Shown piece by piece: positions 1-6,624 of a stretch of 8,221 nucleotides of DNA. The notes beneath the pieces were generated by a model. The model searched no databases. It had not been told where the DNA came from and saw only the letters and a list, made by a program, of their open reading frames with translations. The stretch is from Muribaculaceae bacterium. Lineage in GTDB: Bacteria; Bacteroidota; Bacteroidia; Bacteroidales; Muribaculaceae. Made by a program: the position numbers and the translations under genes. The stretch spans positions 1-8,221 of the forward strand of contig JAIDBM010000007.1 of assembly GCA_029056365.1 (NCBI GenBank). The letters run 5' to 3'. The stretch's first letter is position 1. Each line of letters begins with the position of its first letter.

Positions 1-92
1 CCGCCTGCCAGAACTGGCGGCGGGGTCGCCGCCGTTACCGGACTGCAAGTAACGTCGGCGACCCGCAAGTAACGTCGGCGACCCCGCCGACG
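1..92. repeat. GC-rich hairpin repeat cluster (left copy of the family also found at 7846-8180)
   Basis: Three copies of one hairpin family are visible. A complete copy at 69-92 has stem arms CGTCGGCG (73-80) and CGCCGACG (85-92) around the loop ACCC. Positions 45-64 and 65-84 are an exact 20-base tandem duplication, so a second copy at 49-64 has only the left arm and loop. A third copy at 16-38 lies in the opposite orientation. Read on the minus strand it begins GTAACGGCGGCGACCCC, differing from the complete copy by a T-to-G and an A-to-C change at paired stem positions. The cluster sits downstream of the terminator of the minus-strand transporter gene and may continue past the window edge. 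It carries no plausible gene. The repeats are seen directly; relating them to REP-type elements is inference. Confidence 0.85.
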
Positions 93-121
93 ATGGCCAA
101 GGTTGCTTACAACTATAGAAA

Positions 122-150
122 CGGGGCACCGTAAAAAATACGGTACCCCG
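122..150 (-). terminator. Probable intrinsic terminator hairpin of the MFS transporter gene
   Basis: Arms 122-133 and 139-150 pair over 12 positions around a five-base A/T loop (134-138), 25 bases past the stop codon of the minus-strand transporter. In plus-strand RNA one pair would be a C-A mismatch (127/145). In minus-strand RNA the same position is a G-U wobble, so the stem is complete only in the direction of the transporter transcript. No long U-run follows, which is a weakness, so it may also act mainly as a 3'-end stabiliser. Confidence 0.65.
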
Positions 151-175
151 GCATATAATCGTATAACGATTGTTT

Positions 176-1495
176 TCAGATTTCAGCTTTGCGTCCGCCT
201 TCGTAAAGCACTTCTTTTTCTTCGGGAAGTGAGCTTACAGGCTTGCTGAGCACTATGGCGTACAGCAACAGGTAAGCCGCGAAGCATACCACAAGCCAGA
301 AGCTGTTCACAATGCCTACATTGTTGGCAAGGGCGCCCTGAACGATTGTCCAGATTCCGCCGCCGCATACCATTACCATGAAAATACCCGAAGCTACCGA
401 GGTGTATTTGCCAAGTCCCTGTACGGAGAGGTTGAAGATCGCGCCCCACATAACCGAGGTGCACAGACCTACCAGCACAAAGAATATCGAGTTCACAGGT
501 ATTTCAACCGATGTGAAGCTGAGGTTATTTGAATCGAATCCGAAGAATGCCATCTTGGAGGTCGGAAGAAGTATGCCGAGTGCCAGAAGCACTATGGCCA
601 GACCGCTCACAAACACAAGCATGGCCTTCGACGAAACCTTGCCGCCTACCACACCGCCGAGCAGACGGCCCACGAGCATGAACAGCCAGAACATGCCGCA
701 AACGGCACCGGCACCAATCGAGCCGATGGTAGTAGAAAGGTCCTGATAAGTCCAGTTCGACACACCGATTTCAATGCCCATATAGCAGAATATGGCAAGC
801 ACGCCGAATGTGAAGTTGCGGAACTTGAAAGCATCCATGGCCTTGATTGCAGCCTTGGGTTTGCCCAGGTCGGGATCTTCAGGCAGTTTGGAGCAGAAAA
901 GCACTATGAAAGCCACGGCGAAGATGCCCATGGCCATATAGAACACCGGATTGGCCGAGGCAATGGAGCTGGCCGAGCCGCCGATCAGACCGCCCACGAT
1001 AACCGGAGCGAGTGTGGCGCCAACCGAGTTGCACGAGCCTCCGAACATAAGCAGCTGGTTGCCCTGCTTCTCGTCTTTGCCCAGCGAATTCAGCATGGGA
1101 TTCACAACGGTGTTGAGCATACACATGGAGAAACCGGCCACAAGTGCGCCGAACATATACACTGCAAGCGCGGTGCCGTTGTCGGAAATCATGCCCGAGA
1201 AATATGTGATGGCCACTCCGGCGAAACCTACCGACACAGCAGCGAGAGCCGTGAAACGGTATCCTTTGTTCTGAAGTATCTTTCCGGCCGGATAACCCAT
1301 TATGGCATACGCAATAAAGTTGCAGAAAGTGCCCAGCTGCGACATTACGGCATTGTCGGCCGACATTGATTTGATTACATCGCCCAACGGATTCTGGTAG
1401 CCGGTCACGAAGGCTATCATGAAGAACAGGGCAAACATGATTGCGATGGGGAGTGCGAAACTGCCCTGACGCTTGTTGGTCTTAGTCTGACTCAT
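176..1495 (-). CDS. MFS transporter, fucose/glucose-galactose permease (FHS) type
   Basis: This is a 439-residue inner-membrane protein with the hydrophobic pattern of a twelve-helix major facilitator: two six-helix halves joined by a charged loop near residues 203-220 (KLPEDPDLGKPKAAIKAMDA). The N-terminal half has GYPAGKILQNKGYR after helix 2, the place of the conserved MFS loop motif. The stretch NQLLMFGGSCNSVGATLAP resembles the Q-x-x-N-x-x-x-x-x-N-S-x-G segment of FucP-like proton symporters. The second half has EIGVSNW and GRLLGG at equivalent places. Length is normal for FucP-like permeases. The likely role is proton-coupled uptake of a monosaccharide, but the substrate cannot be read from the sequence. 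The ATG at 1495 is the first start and leaves a short charged cytoplasmic leader. The gene appears to have its own promoter (1606-1637) and terminator (122-150), so it is probably monocistronic. Confidence 0.9.
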   Translation of the reverse strand: MSQTKTNKRQGSFALPIAIMFALFFMIAFVTGYQNPLGDVIKSMSADNAVMSQLGTFCNFIAYAIMGYPAGKILQNKGYRFTALAAVSVGFAGVAITYFSGMISDNGTALAVYMFGALVAGFSMCMLNTVVNPMLNSLGKDEKQGNQLLMFGGSCNSVGATLAPVIVGGLIGGSASSIASANPVFYMAMGIFAVAFIVLFCSKLPEDPDLGKPKAAIKAMDAFKFRNFTFGVLAIFCYMGIEIGVSNWTYQDLSTTIGSIGAGAVCGMFWLFMLVGRLLGGVVGGKVSSKAMLVFVSGLAIVLLALGILLPTSKMAFFGFDSNNLSFTSVEIPVNSIFFVLVGLCTSVMWGAIFNLSVQGLGKYTSVASGIFMVMVCGGGIWTIVQGALANNVGIVNSFWLVVCFAAYLLLYAIVLSKPVSSLPEEKEVLYEGGRKAEI

Positions 1496-1571
1496 GGTGA
1501 TTAAAGAGGTAATTATTTTAGGTTTGTATTATGTTCGGATTTTATTGTACCGAAAGTTTAGCAGAATTTTT

Positions 1572-1602
1572 GAGCCGGCTCTTAAATTTATCGGATATTC
1601 CG
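1572..1602. promoter_or_regulatory. Two inverted repeats in the MFS transporter leader (possible operators)
   Basis: GAGCCGGCTC at 1572-1581 is a perfect 10-base palindrome. CGGA-TAT-TCCG at 1592-1602 is a second dyad at the predicted transcription start. Both lie between the predicted -7 box and the start codon, where a repressor could act. Neither makes a good terminator: the first has no loop and no U-run follows. A regulatory role is inference only. Confidence 0.25.
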
Positions 1603-1605
1603 GCG

Positions 1606-1637
1606 TAAAGTTAATATTTTTTCAGCAAACAGCCAAA
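1606..1637 (-). promoter_or_regulatory. Predicted Bacteroidetes-type promoter for the MFS transporter
   Basis: Reading the minus strand, TTTG at 1637-1634 is followed after 20 bases by TAACTTTA at 1613-1606. This fits the Bacteroides pattern of a -33 TTTG and a -7 TAnnTTTG at 19-21 base spacing, with one mismatch in the last base of the -7 box. It would give a leader of roughly 100 bases. The -33 box lies just upstream of and into the end of the yggS coding region. The leader ends in AT-rich sequence with no Shine-Dalgarno-like site before the ATG, as is usual in this phylum. Confidence 0.45.
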
Positions 1638-2306
1638 TCAATATTGCCGTTCGCCGAATATGGCGCTTCCCACACGCACGTGTGTGGCGCCTTCGGCTAT
1701 AGCCAGCCGATAATCGTGGCTCATTCCCATGCTGAGGATGTCGAAGCCGCACAAGTCGGGATGCGATGCCTTGATTCGCGCCATCAGTTCTGCCACACGG
1801 TGGAAGTCGGCCCGCACACGGCTCTCGTCATCAGTGTTCGACGCCATCGCCATCAGACCGCATATATGTGTGGCCGCCAGCGAGGTGTACCCTCCGGCAC
1901 CGAACCATTCAATCAGTTCTTCGGGAGCGAAGCCGAATTTTGTGTCTTCCTTTGCCACATGCACCTGCATGAGCACACGGCTCACCACGCCCGCCGCCGC
2001 CGACTCTTTGTCGATAAGGCGCAGCAGCCGGTCGGAGTCGACCGATTCTATCATATCGACATTTCCAACAAGCTGGCGCACCTTGTTGGTCTGGAGATGT
2101 CCTATGAAATGCCAGCTGATGTCATGGGGCAGCTTATGCCGCTTGTCGAGCAGTTCCTGCACGCGGCTTTCACCGAAAAGGCGCTGGCCGGCATCATATG
2201 CCTCTCTGAGCGCCTCTACCGGATGAAATTTCGACACAGCCACCAGACGCACTCCCTCCGGGAGGGTACGCGTCACGGCATTGAGATTTTCCGCTACCGG
2301 ATTCAT
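1638..2306 (-). CDS. yggS: YggS/PLPBP family pyridoxal-5'-phosphate homeostasis protein
   Basis: This is a cytoplasmic PLP-binding protein with a single TIM-barrel fold like the N-terminal domain of alanine racemase. The family buffers free PLP and influences amino-acid and keto-acid pools without a well-established catalytic activity. Visible motifs, numbered from the ATG: the PLP Schiff-base lysine in VAVSKFHP (K26), FGESRVQE (44-51), WHFIGHLQTNK (65-75), KFGF (123-126), and the phosphate-binding end SMGMSHDYRLAI (192-203) plus RVGSAIFGER (211-220). The length of 222 residues is normal. I chose the ATG at 2306, which shares its A with the TGA of the upstream DUF4494 gene (TGATG). A GTG one codon earlier (2309) is the alternative and adds one residue. 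The overlap implies translational coupling with DUF4494. Confidence 0.95.
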   Translation of the reverse strand: MNPVAENLNAVTRTLPEGVRLVAVSKFHPVEALREAYDAGQRLFGESRVQELLDKRHKLPHDISWHFIGHLQTNKVRQLVGNVDMIESVDSDRLLRLIDKESAAAGVVSRVLMQVHVAKEDTKFGFAPEELIEWFGAGGYTSLAATHICGLMAMASNTDDESRVRADFHRVAELMARIKASHPDLCGFDILSMGMSHDYRLAIAEGATHVRVGSAIFGERQY

Positions 2307-2752
2307 CACTCGCTCTTTTCTCCGGCGAGTTTCACCTTGTAGACATCCATTATCGGAGTCTCGTTGATTGAGGTGACGTCATAGTCGGCCATGGTGCCTT
2401 TCATGCCCTCGTTGAAGTTGTCGAGCGCTTCGGCCAGATTTCCGGCCTGTACCAGAAAGAGGCTGGTGGTACGTTTTTCAACGGCTGTTTTTTCATCGAT
2501 GGTTATGAACGCGCACTTCACGAGATACCATTTGTCGCCGTCTTCGTTCCAGAATATCTCGGCAATCTTGGTGCGTTTCACTGCCGAAACCGAGAAGTCG
2601 CCCGATATATAAGGTGTCTGCTCTTCAATTATACGTGCCTCCGCTTCGGTAAACGACAGGGCGTCGACCAGATATGGTTCCGACACTTTTTTTACCGATC
2701 CATTTTCCTGAAGTTTATCGTAACGGACTTTACATTCAAACCAGTTTGCCAT
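2306..2752 (-). CDS. DUF4494 domain-containing protein
   Basis: This 148-residue protein is recognised by its opening MANWFECKVRYDKLQENG, then KKVSEPYLVDALSFTEAEARI (about residues 21-41) and a C-terminal half with DKWYLVKCAFITIDE and a predicted helical segment around 108-120. This is the DUF4494 pattern, a Bacteroidetes family of unknown function. There is no signal peptide or membrane segment, so it is probably cytoplasmic. It is the first gene of a two-gene transcript with yggS, which it overlaps at the stop codon. That neighbourhood suggests a link to PLP or amino-acid homeostasis but does not prove one. The start follows an A-rich AT leader typical of Bacteroidetes translation starts. 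Confidence 0.9.
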   Translation of the reverse strand: MANWFECKVRYDKLQENGSVKKVSEPYLVDALSFTEAEARIIEEQTPYISGDFSVSAVKRTKIAEIFWNEDGDKWYLVKCAFITIDEKTAVEKRTTSLFLVQAGNLAEALDNFNEGMKGTMADYDVTSINETPIMDVYKVKLAGEKSE

Positions 2753-2866
2753 TTTATTTTATTCTTTTTTACTGTTAGAGGTTTAACCATCCTCGCTGTC
2801 TTCCGACCGGAGCCTACACACCGGCCACACCACAGACACAGGATGCGGTTTTTGTGAATTCAGTTG

Positions 2867-2874
2867 CAAAGTTA
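2867..2874 (-). promoter_or_regulatory. Predicted -7 box of the DUF4494-yggS operon
   Basis: The minus strand reads TAACTTTG here, an exact match to the Bacteroides -7 consensus TAnnTTTG, giving a leader of about 110 bases before the ATG at 2752. The -33 box is poor: only TTTC is present, at 18-base spacing. It shares the 2753-2921 region with the divergent promoter of the channel gene, and the two -7 boxes are about 35 bases apart. Confidence 0.5.
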
Positions 2875-2884
2875 CAAATAATGA

Positions 2885-2917
2885 TTGAGGTTGAAATCGA
2901 AAAATTCATTAATTTTG
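2885..2917 (+). promoter_or_regulatory. Predicted promoter of the formate/nitrite channel gene
   Basis: TAATTTTG at 2910-2917 matches the Bacteroides -7 consensus TAnnTTTG exactly. A weak -33 candidate, TTGA at 2885-2888, lies 21 bases upstream. The -7 box ends only four bases before the ATG at 2922, so transcription would begin at or within a few bases of the start codon. The region overlaps the upstream side of the divergent DUF4494 promoter. Confidence 0.45.
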
Positions 2918-2921
2918 CACC

Positions 2922-3725
2922 ATGAATATCAAAACTCCAGCCGAAATAATGGCTCTGGCCGAAAAGTCCGGAGCCTCGAAATGCGACCTCAGTGAAAAAC
3001 ATCTCGGACGCCTGGCCGTATTAAGTATCCTTGCCGGCGCATATATTGCTCTCGGCGGCACCTTTTCAGTGATAGCCGGATGGGGATTCGGCGACATCTC
3101 GGCAAGCTGCCCGGCGCTTCAGCGTCTGCTCAGCGGAATCACATTTCCTCTGGGGCTGATTCTGGTGGTGGTGCTCGGAGCCGAACTGTTCACAGGCAAC
3201 AACGCCATGCTCATACCGTCGTACATGTCGGGGCACCACGGTTTCGCCCCGATAATCAAGAACTGGATTCTGGTATGGCTGGGAAACTTCGCGGGAGCGC
3301 TTATTGTAGTATGGCTGCTGGTATGGCTTACCGGCATTTTCTCGCCCGAGCAATACCGCAACGCCATAACCGGCATAGCAAAAGCAAAAGTATCGATGCC
3401 CTGGCTCACGGTCTTCGCCAAGGGCATAGGCGCCAACTGGTGTGTATGCCTGGCCATATGGCTTGCCATGTCGGCACACGGCCTGCTTGAAAAAATGGCC
3501 GGATGCATCCTGCCCGTAATGGCTTTCGTGGCCATCGGCTATGAACACTCCATCGCGAACATGTTCTATATTCCGGCCGGAATGTTCTATGGCGCCGATG
3601 TGGGCATATGGCAGATGTTCGCGCAAAACCTGCTGCCGGCAACTCTCGGAAACATTGCGGGAGGCTCGCTGTTCGTCGGCTGCCTTTTCGCCTGGCTGCA
3701 CGGATCTGGCAAGCGAAAATCGTAG
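2922..3725 (+). CDS. Formate/nitrite transporter (FNT) family channel
   Basis: This 267-residue inner-membrane protein has the six-helix FNT pattern of FocA and NirC, which form pentameric channels for formate, nitrite or hydrosulfide. Seen in sequence: the N-terminal amphipathic segment with TPAEI (5-9), helix 1 with LAGAYIALGG, the first broken-helix loop GAELFTGN (86-93), GANWCVCLAIWLA (170-182), GYEHSIANMFYIP (206-218) and LLPATLGNIAGG near the end. Thr91 and His209 fall at the same numbers as the two gating/pore residues of E. coli FocA, so the channel should work by the known mechanism. The exact anion is not decidable; formate is a reasonable guess for an anaerobic gut bacterium. It is probably transcribed alone, and I see no convincing terminator in the 93 bases before glyS. 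The next Met codon (residue 10) is a less likely start because it would remove the TPAEI segment. Confidence 0.93.
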   Translation: MNIKTPAEIMALAEKSGASKCDLSEKHLGRLAVLSILAGAYIALGGTFSVIAGWGFGDISASCPALQRLLSGITFPLGLILVVVLGAELFTGNNAMLIPSYMSGHHGFAPIIKNWILVWLGNFAGALIVVWLLVWLTGIFSPEQYRNAITGIAKAKVSMPWLTVFAKGIGANWCVCLAIWLAMSAHGLLEKMAGCILPVMAFVAIGYEHSIANMFYIPAGMFYGADVGIWQMFAQNLLPATLGNIAGGSLFVGCLFAWLHGSGKRKS

Positions 3726-3774
3726 TCCATATGTAGATTAATGTTAAAAACCGCAGTATATGCCGATTTTTTCG

Positions 3775-3782
3775 TAATTTTG
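3775..3782 (+). promoter_or_regulatory. Predicted -7 box of the glyS operon
   Basis: TAATTTTG matches the Bacteroides -7 consensus exactly and is identical to the box before the channel gene. It would give a leader of about 30 bases, A-rich and lacking a Shine-Dalgarno site, before the ATG at 3819. No TTTG is found at the 19-21 base spacing expected for a -33 box, so the call rests on the -7 box and its position. Confidence 0.5.
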
Positions 3783-3818
3783 CGCTTCAATAATAACATA
3801 CAAAAAAATATATAAGCA

Positions 3819-5363
3819 ATGGCTCAACAAGACGACGTGTTTAAGAAAATCGTTTCACACGCCAAGGAATACGGTTTTGTCTTCCAATCATCTGAAATCT
3901 ACGACGGACTCTCAGCCGTGTACGATTACGGACAGAACGGCGTCGAACTGAAAAACAACATCAAACGCTACTGGTGGGACGCCATGACCCTGCTCCACGA
4001 AAACATCGTGGGCATAGACTCCGCCATTTTCATGCACCCTACCATATGGAAGGCATCAGGACACGTTGATGCGTTCAACGACCCTCTGATCGACAACCGC
4101 GACTCGAAAAAACGCTACCGTGCCGATGTTCTCATCGAGGAACAGCTGGCCAAATACGACGACAAAATCGAAAAAGAAGTAGCCAAAGCCCGCAAACGAT
4201 TCGGAGAGTCGTTCGATGAAGCTCTTTTCCGCCAGACAAATCCCCGCATTCTCGAACACGCCGCAAAACGCGACGCTCTGCACGAGCGCTTCGCCCAGGC
4301 CATGAACGACAGCAACCTCGACGAACTGCGTCAGATTATTCTTGACGAAGAAATCGTTTGTCCGCTCTCCGGAACCCGCAACTGGACCGAAGTACGCCAG
4401 TTCAACCTCATGTTCAAAACCGAGATGGGCTCCACCGCCGACGGCGCCATGACAGTGTACCTGCGTCCGGAAACCGCACAGGGCATATTCGTGAATTATC
4501 TCAACGTTCAGAAAACCGGCCGCATGCGCATTCCGTTCGGAATCGCCCAGATCGGCAAGGCTTTCCGAAACGAAATCGTTGCCCGTCAGTTCATTTTCAG
4601 AATGCGCGAGTTCGAACAGATGGAAATGCAATTTTTCGTTCGCCCCGGCGAAGAACTCAAATGGTTCGGACAATGGAAGGAATGGCGTCTCAAATGGCAC
4701 AAGGCTCTTGGTCTCGGCGACGACAAATACCGCTATCACGACCACGACAAACTCGCCCACTATGCCAACGCCGCCACCGACATCGAATTCCGCATGCCAT
4801 TCGGTTTCAAGGAAGTGGAAGGCATACACTCACGCACCAACTTCGACCTCTCGCAGCACGAAAAGTTCTCGGGTAAGAAAATCCAGTATTTCGACCCCGA
4901 ACTCAACGAAAGCTACACACCCTATGTGATCGAAACATCCATCGGCGTCGACCGCATGTTCCTTACCGTACTCTGCTCGAGCTACGAGGAACAGGCTCTT
5001 GAAGGCGGCGACACCCGCGTGGTGCTCCACCTGCCGGCTCCGCTCGCTCCCGTAAAGTGCGCCGTGATGCCGCTCGTGCGCAAAGACGGTCTGCCCGAAA
5101 AAGCCCGCGAAATCGTAAACGAACTCAAATTCGACTTCGCCACCCACTACGAGGAAAAAGACTCTATCGGAAAACGCTACCGCCGTCAGGACGCCATAGG
5201 CACCCCTTACTGCATCACCGTCGACCACCAGACTCTCGAAGACAATACCGTGACTCTGCGCGAACGCGACTCCATGCAGCAGACCCGCGTGGCCATAGCC
5301 GACCTACACAAGATTATACACGACAGCGTGAGCCTTAACAGCCTGCTGCGCAAGCTCTCTTGA
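3819..5363 (+). CDS. glyS: Glycine--tRNA ligase (single-chain class II type)
   Basis: This cytoplasmic enzyme charges tRNA-Gly with glycine using ATP. At 514 residues it is the homodimeric, eukaryote/archaea-like form, not the alpha2beta2 form of E. coli. Seen in order: an N-terminal catalytic start KEYGFVFQSSEIYDGLSAVY (about 16-35) with YDYGQNGVELKNN; a Bacteroidetes-type insertion; CPLSGTRNWTEVRQFNLMF (about 186-204); RPETAQGIFVNY (glycyl-adenylate pocket, about 217-228); motif 2 FRNEIVARQFIFRMREFEQME (about 250-270); motif 3 IGVDRMFLTVL (about 374-384); and an anticodon-binding domain from about residue 410 to the end. All expected catalytic arginines and acidic residues appear intact, and there is no truncation. 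It heads a close-packed run of five genes, with the next ATG one base after its stop. Confidence 0.97.
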   Translation: MAQQDDVFKKIVSHAKEYGFVFQSSEIYDGLSAVYDYGQNGVELKNNIKRYWWDAMTLLHENIVGIDSAIFMHPTIWKASGHVDAFNDPLIDNRDSKKRYRADVLIEEQLAKYDDKIEKEVAKARKRFGESFDEALFRQTNPRILEHAAKRDALHERFAQAMNDSNLDELRQIILDEEIVCPLSGTRNWTEVRQFNLMFKTEMGSTADGAMTVYLRPETAQGIFVNYLNVQKTGRMRIPFGIAQIGKAFRNEIVARQFIFRMREFEQMEMQFFVRPGEELKWFGQWKEWRLKWHKALGLGDDKYRYHDHDKLAHYANAATDIEFRMPFGFKEVEGIHSRTNFDLSQHEKFSGKKIQYFDPELNESYTPYVIETSIGVDRMFLTVLCSSYEEQALEGGDTRVVLHLPAPLAPVKCAVMPLVRKDGLPEKAREIVNELKFDFATHYEEKDSIGKRYRRQDAIGTPYCITVDHQTLEDNTVTLRERDSMQQTRVAIADLHKIIHDSVSLNSLLRKLS

Positions 5364-5364
5364 T

Positions 5365-5934
5365 ATGAAGAAATTATTTTTTGCATTAGGCATCGCCGCC
5401 TTCACGGCGGCGATGTTCAGCTGCAACAACGACGACGACCACGACACCTGGAGCCAATACTCCCAGTGGAGAGAGGCCAACAACCAGTGGCTCAGCGAAA
5501 TGCAAGCCAAAACAAACGCCGACGGATCGCCATACTACACAGCGGTAGTGCCGCAGTGGAACCCGGCCTCGTTTGTGCTGATACACTATTTCAACGACCG
5601 CGCCGAAACCGAAGGCAACCTCACTCCGCTGTACACCTCGACAGTTGACGTACGCTACACCGGACACCTGTACAACGGCGAACCGTTCGATTCCTCATCG
5701 AACGTAACCGCAACCTCCGTACCCGGAATATATCGCACCCGAATCGACAAAACCATTGCCGGGTGGGCCGTGGCACTCAGCGACATGCGGGTGAAGGACA
5801 CCGCCGAAGTGATAATTCCCTACGGACTGGCATATGGATCGTCGGGCGCCGGAACTGTAATCCTGCCGTATTCAAATCTCAGGTTCAACATACGCCTCGA
5901 AGACATATACCGCTACGAGGCTTCTCCCTATTGA
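5365..5934 (+). CDS. FKBP-type peptidyl-prolyl cis-trans isomerase, lipoprotein
   Basis: This 189-residue protein begins with a lipoprotein signal MKKLFFALGIAAFTAAMFSC. Cleavage before Cys20 is predicted, with a relaxed lipobox (MFSC). Asn-Asn and an Asp-rich stretch (DDDHD) follow at once, resembling the acidic export signal of surface lipoproteins in Bacteroidetes. After a linker of about 70 residues comes a compact FKBP domain (about 93-184): VDVRYTGHLYNGEPFDSS, then AGWAVALSDMRVKDTAEVIIP, then YGLAYGSSGAG and LRFNIRLEDI. The pocket residues Tyr and Asp of YTG...FDS, the Trp of AGW and the Tyr of AYG are retained, so prolyl isomerase activity is plausible. The likely role is folding of envelope or surface proteins. 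It starts one base after the glyS stop and must be co-transcribed with it. Confidence 0.92.
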   Translation: MKKLFFALGIAAFTAAMFSCNNDDDHDTWSQYSQWREANNQWLSEMQAKTNADGSPYYTAVVPQWNPASFVLIHYFNDRAETEGNLTPLYTSTVDVRYTGHLYNGEPFDSSSNVTATSVPGIYRTRIDKTIAGWAVALSDMRVKDTAEVIIPYGLAYGSSGAGTVILPYSNLRFNIRLEDIYRYEASPY

Positions 5935-5938
5935 AAAC

Positions 5939-6613
5939 GTGTACCGTAAAGGAAAACTATACTTCAGATATGGCACAATGGGTTCGGCCAAAACCGCCCT
6001 GCTTCTGACCACTGCCTACAACTTCGAGGAGCGGCACATGAGCTATGTGTGCATGAAACCGGCAACCGACACCCGCGAAGGCGACAGTGTTATACGCTCA
6101 CGCATCGGAATCGAACGCAAATGCCGGTGGATTTTCCGCGAAACCGACCTGTATGCACTGGCAAAAGAGCTGTACCGCGAACACAACGGCCTGATCGACT
6201 GGTTCCTCATCGACGAGGCCCAGTTCCTGTCGGAAGCCCAGGTCGACCAACTGTCGCGGATAGTCGACGATTTCGGCTCAAACGTAATATGCTATGGTCT
6301 GAGAACCGATTTCCAAAGCCACCTGTTCGAGGGTTCAAGGCGGCTCTTTGAAATCGCCGACACCATCGATGAAATAAAATCGACATGCAACTGCGGCCAT
6401 AAAACCATAATAAACGCCCGCATCGATGCAAACGGCGATTTTGTGGAAGAAGGCGCCCAAGTGGAAATCGGAGGCGACGACCGATATGTGGCCGTATGCC
6501 GCAAATGCTGGCGGAACAAACGCATTGAGCAAGCCGCCAGAGGGGTGCTCCCTCTGATGTTCGAAAACGATGATGCCCCGGAAGGCATAGACGTAATCGA
6601 ACCACAATCATAA
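5939..6613 (+). CDS. tdk: Thymidine kinase (TK1-like, type II)
   Basis: This cytoplasmic enzyme phosphorylates thymidine and deoxyuridine with ATP in pyrimidine salvage. Seen: Walker A region YGTMGSAKTA (11-20, Lys18), DTREGD loop (44-49), Walker B with catalytic Glu in LIDEAQFL (90-97, Glu93), CYGLRTDFQSHLFEGS (118-133), and the lasso/zinc region with Cys150, Cys152, Cys187 and Cys190, including EIGGDDRYVAVCRKC. The zinc spacing C-x-C...C-x2-C fits the E. coli-like subgroup. The usual Gly before the P-loop Lys is Ala17. The start is a GTG four bases after the FKBP stop. The first downstream ATG lies inside the P-loop and cannot be the start, and the leader residues up to KLYFRYG match the family. 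Length 224 is slightly above typical because of an Asp/Glu-rich tail. Confidence 0.95.
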   Translation: MYRKGKLYFRYGTMGSAKTALLLTTAYNFEERHMSYVCMKPATDTREGDSVIRSRIGIERKCRWIFRETDLYALAKELYREHNGLIDWFLIDEAQFLSEAQVDQLSRIVDDFGSNVICYGLRTDFQSHLFEGSRRLFEIADTIDEIKSTCNCGHKTIINARIDANGDFVEEGAQVEIGGDDRYVAVCRKCWRNKRIEQAARGVLPLMFENDDAPEGIDVIEPQS

Positions 6614-6624
6614 AAATCAAATTC

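Noticed and set aside
1..92. Insertion-sequence ends
   Set aside because: The inverted repeats are internal hairpins; no transposase fragment or target-site duplication can be seen.
1494..2342. A 282-residue plus-strand open frame opposite yggS
   Set aside because: It lies antisense to a clear PLP-binding protein gene and crosses the promoter region; it has no recognisable domain.
3066..3701. A 211-residue minus-strand open frame opposite the channel gene
   Set aside because: The plus strand encodes a complete FNT channel with all signature motifs; the antisense frame is low in hydrophobic pattern and has no family features.
3750..3772. Terminator after the FNT channel gene
   Set aside because: Only a three-base stem (GCA/TGC) precedes the T-run, too weak to call, and the T-run overlaps the glyS promoter region.
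4056..4829. A 257-residue antisense open frame inside glyS
   Set aside because: It is a shadow of the strongly conserved glyS frame, and its composition (runs of V, F and E) is what the reverse complement of that codon usage gives.
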